From an uncultured Mycoplasmatota bacterium (lineage in GTDB: Bacteria; Bacillota_I; Bacilli_A; RF39; UBA660), in the NCBI GenBank assembly GCA_947645535.1, contig CANSDD010000080.1:1-6190 (forward strand): a DNA stretch of 6,190 nucleotides, written 5' to 3'. Shown here one piece after another: positions 6,120 through 6,190 of this stretch. The position numbers and the translations under genes were made by a program. The notes beneath the pieces were generated by a model. That model was given only the letters and a program-made list of their open reading frames with translations. It had not been told where the DNA came from and did no database searches. Each line of letters starts with the position of its first letter. Positions within the stretch are counted from its first letter, which is position 1.

Positions 6120-6190
6120 AATGTTTTCAAAACTTCCAGTAACTCCGAATAAAAATTCTACGGGATGAAAGGAAAATAAGAGCTTGAATT

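Noticed and set aside
6121..6168. Short plus-strand frame starting ATG at 6121
   Set aside because: It is only 15 codons to a TGA, with no ribosome site.
1..6190. CRISPR array, tRNA or rRNA gene, insertion sequence or attachment site
   Set aside because: No regularly spaced repeats, cloverleaf-like sequence, rRNA signature, transposase or flanking inverted repeats were seen on either strand.

Overview
The window reads as a piece of chromosome from a very AT-rich, low-GC Bacillota (Firmicutes-type) bacterium. The evidence is the strong Shine-Dalgarno sites (AGGAGG), consensus sigma-A type promoters, a T-box leader, and a hisS-aspS pair. hisS ends in TGA and tryptophan is written TGG, so the standard bacterial code fits and the mycoplasma code does not. 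The divergent PRPP synthetase resembles the form I associate with Clostridia/Lachnospiraceae-type gut bacteria. An uncultured gut Bacilli or Clostridia lineage is my best guess; genus cannot be decided from this sequence.

All genes lie on the minus strand, so transcription runs from high to low coordinates. At the right end are about 70 bases without a recognisable gene, then two overlapping promoters (about 6083-6119) and a gene for an unrecognised 275-residue protein of beta-solenoid character (5219-6046). Fifteen bases beyond its stop lies a second consensus promoter (5176-5204). It drives a T-box leader (about 4944-5169) with an aspartate-type specifier (GAU) and a TGGC acceptor-pairing bulge matching the G73 discriminator of tRNA-Asp. 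The leader controls a tight cluster: a Fic-domain protein (4274-4924), histidyl-tRNA synthetase (2984-4258) and aspartyl-tRNA synthetase (1239-2987). hisS and aspS overlap by ATGA. A weak terminator closes the cluster. Next comes a monocistronic PRPP synthetase gene (64-1158) with its own extended -10 promoter, a TTG start and its own terminator at the left edge.

Functionally, this is an aminoacyl-tRNA supply operon controlled by uncharged tRNA-Asp, followed by the enzyme that makes PRPP, the precursor of nucleotides and histidine. The unusual part is the Fic gene, placed first in the T-box operon ahead of both synthetases. Its Fic motif has glutamine where the catalytic histidine normally sits, yet it keeps the N-terminal autoinhibitory motif typical of class II Fic proteins. 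The solenoid protein upstream is the other unexplained gene.
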